Of a stretch of DNA of 64,000 nucleotides, positions 62,531 through 64,000 are shown piece by piece. A program made the position numbers and the translations under genes. Within the stretch, counting starts at the first letter, position 1. Each line of letters begins with the position of its first letter. The notes under the pieces were generated by a model. That model saw nothing but the letters and a program-made list of their open reading frames with translations. It searched no databases and was not told where the DNA came from. This DNA is from JADHLK01 sp038131695. Lineage in GTDB: Bacteria; Pseudomonadota; Alphaproteobacteria; Puniceispirillales; Puniceispirillaceae. The DNA lies in contig JAYPQA010000031.1 in assembly GCA_038131695.1 (NCBI GenBank), positions 11,434-75,433 of the forward strand. The letters are read 5' to 3'.

Positions 62531-63524
62531 ATGAGCATCAAAATTGGCCAAACAGAGCTGCCGCATGAGGTGGTGCTGGCCCCGATGTCGGGGATTACCG
62601 ACCGGCCCTTTCGCCAGATTGTGCGGGGGTTGGGCGGCGGCCTTTTGGTGTCTGAGATGATCGCCAGCCATGCGGTCTTGCATACGGTGCGCTCGGAAAT
62701 GCGCAAGCTGCGCTTTTCGGCAAAGAGGAAAGCCGATCAGTATTCAGCTGGCAGGCTGGGAGCCGGGATAATGGCTGAAGCTGCGCGCGTATCGCAGCTG
62801 ATTTGGGGGCTGATTTTATCGATATCAATCTGGGCTGTCCGGCGAAGAAGGTAACCGGGCGGATGTCCGGCTCGGCGCTGATGAGAGAGCCGCTTTTGGT
62901 TGGCGAGATTTGCCGTGCGGTGGTGGCGGCGGTCGATATTCCGGTCACCTTGAAAATGCGGCTGGGCTGGGATGCGGCGCATTTGAACGCCCCGCAGATT
63001 GCCTCTATCGCCTGGCAGGAAGGGATAGAGATGCTGGCCGTGCATGGCCGCACCCGCTGCCCAAATATCAGGGCGCGGCTGATTGGCAGGCCGTGCGGGC
63101 TGTTTCAGAAGCAGTGCCGCTGCCGGTGCTGGTGAATGGGGATATTGACAGCCCGGCAGCCGCTCTGGTTGCCAAACAGGCAGCCGGGGCTGCCGGTGTG
63201 ATGGTCGGGCGGGCGGTGCAGGGAGGCCCTGGTTGATTGCCCAGATGGCCGATCATCTGGCTGGCCGCCGATACTGCGCCGAACCCGGCTGGCAGCCGCC
63301 AGATTATGACCCGCCATCTGGATTTGATGCTGTCCTGCTATGGCCCGCATGGGCTGCGTCTGGCCCGCAAGCATATGGCCAGCTATCTGACCGGCTTGCC
63401 GGGGGCGGCCGCCTTGCGCGATAGTGCCAATAACAGCAGCGATGCAAGCGCGGTCTTTGCGGCGATAAACCAGTTCTTTGACCGGCTGGCAGATAATCCG
63501 CCGCCGCGCGATGAGGCTGCCTGA
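62531..63524 (+). CDS. dusB: tRNA-dihydrouridine synthase DusB-like (several indels)
   Basis: The FMN enzyme, about 330 residues, reduces uridine in tRNA D-loops. Landmarks in three frames: LPHEVVLAPMSGITDRPFRQIVR, then FIDINLGCPAKKVTGRMSGSALMR (catalytic Cys), VTLKMRLGWDA, EMLAVHGRTRC, VLVNGDIDSPAAALVAKQAAGAAGVMVGRA, and a C-terminal helical part ending at 63524. Frame changes occur near 62715, 62755, 62800, 63058 and 63232. The order and content are complete, so I call one gene with read errors. It is translationally coupled to ntrB (TGATG), the nifR3-ntrB arrangement of alphaproteobacteria. Confidence 0.88.
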
Positions 63525-64000
63525 TGCCGCTCAGCCAGATTTTAAGAGAAAATGGCCAGATTGACCTGCCGCCCGGCTATACGGTCTTGCAGGGCTTGCC
63601 CTATCCGGTGGTGCTGATGGACAGGAAAGGCGCGATCCTCTGGGCCAACCATCAGGCAGAGAGCCTGTTTAAATCCTCGCAAAATGTGATGCAAGGCGCG
63701 GATTTGGGCGAGTTTCTGGAGCCGGATTGCCCGGTGTTTGGCCTGTTGCGGCGGGCAGTGGAAACCGGCGGGTCGGTCAGCGATCAGGGCATCACCCTGA
63801 TCAGCCAGCGCATTGGCCGCCATCTGGTCGATGCCCAGATAAGCCCGGTTGAGGCGCGCAATGCCGGCTGGTGCCTGTCCATTCAGGAACGCACGCTGGC
63901 CCGTCAGGTGCGCGGCCAGTCCGCCTTTAAGGGCGCAGCCCTGTCCATGTCCAAGATGACCGCCCTGCTGGCGCATGAGATTAAAAACCCAGCAATACGT
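63524..64000 (+). CDS. ntrB: Nitrogen regulation sensor kinase NtrB (3' end outside window)
   Basis: The frame is open from ATG 63524, in a TGATG overlap with dusB, to the window end (159 residues). It contains a PAS domain (about 20-125: GLPYPVVLMDRKGAILWANHQAESLF, LDGxx-like GADLGEFLEPD) and the start of the HisKA dimerisation domain with the phospho-accepting His in MTALLAHEIKNP. NtrB phosphorylates NtrC under nitrogen limitation. ntrC is expected next but lies beyond the window. Confidence 0.93.
   Translation, partial: MPLSQILRENGQIDLPPGYTVLQGLPYPVVLMDRKGAILWANHQAESLFKSSQNVMQGADLGEFLEPDCPVFGLLRRAVETGGSVSDQGITLISQRIGRHLVDAQISPVEARNAGWCLSIQERTLARQVRGQSAFKGAALSMSKMTALLAHEIKNPAIR

Overview
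This is a 64 kb chromosomal window from an alphaproteobacterium. The evidence is the gene order (lon-hupB-tRNA, a 14-gene nuo operon followed by birA-coaX-rnj, glyA-nrdR-rib-nusB, tpiA-secG-pyrG-kdsA-eno-ftsB-pdh, lipA-coq10-pncC-pgpA-ispDF-dusB-ntrB), an alpha-type pyruvate dehydrogenase with a lipoylated E1 beta, an MmcB-type DNA repair domain, a cytochrome bc1 chaperone, and CtrA-like and CcrM-like (GANTC) sites. A marine Rhodospirillales or SAR116-like heterotroph fits, because of the VCBS/RTX proteins and the TAXI-TRAP uptake system, but the exact taxon is a guess.

Layout. 1-5.1 kb: end of lon, hupB, tRNA-Val, a decayed VCBS/RTX gene, a histidine-phosphatase/MmcB fusion, a TPR protein and tRNA-Asp. 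5.1-12 kb: an accessory catabolic cassette with a divergent RpiR regulator, a TAXI-type TRAP receptor and permease, a class III aminotransferase, and a lone lipoprotein. 12.4-30.3 kb: complex I (nuoA-N), then birA, coaX, RNase J, a 38-codon repeat ORF and a DUF1467 protein. 30.3-31.8 kb: an AT-rich island with one coiled-coil protein next to a truncated signal-peptide gene, then non-coding DNA with terminators. 31.8-45 kb: rpiB, glyA, a second RTX lipoprotein, nrdR, the riboflavin genes, nusB, bamE, a bc1 chaperone, DUF177, plsX, fabH, ihfA, a MerR regulator, tRNA-Pro and pal. 45-64 kb: LysE exporter, ppiD, tpiA, secG, pyrG, kdsA, eno, ftsB, the pdhA-pdhB-pdhC-lpd operon, lipA, coq10, then pncC-pgpA-ispF-ispD on the minus strand, and dusB-ntrB running off the end.

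Most of the window is housekeeping: respiration, glycolysis to acetyl-CoA (tpiA, eno, pdh, lpd, with lipA supplying lipoate), flavin synthesis feeding complex I and Lpd, phospholipid and fatty acid initiation, and envelope assembly. Nearly all genes lie in tight operons with ATGA, GTGA or TGATG overlaps.

About twenty genes, many of them essential, carry single-base indels, mostly in homopolymer runs. I read these as sequencing or assembly errors and annotate the genes across the breaks. Any unusual overlap or fusion here must be judged with that in mind. The least explained items are the AT-rich island protein, 15-bp-period tandem repeats at four unrelated loci, a four-site GANTC cluster before ftsB, paired perfect CtrA-type boxes in a convergent gap, and two RTX proteins sharing an uncharacterised C-terminal domain.
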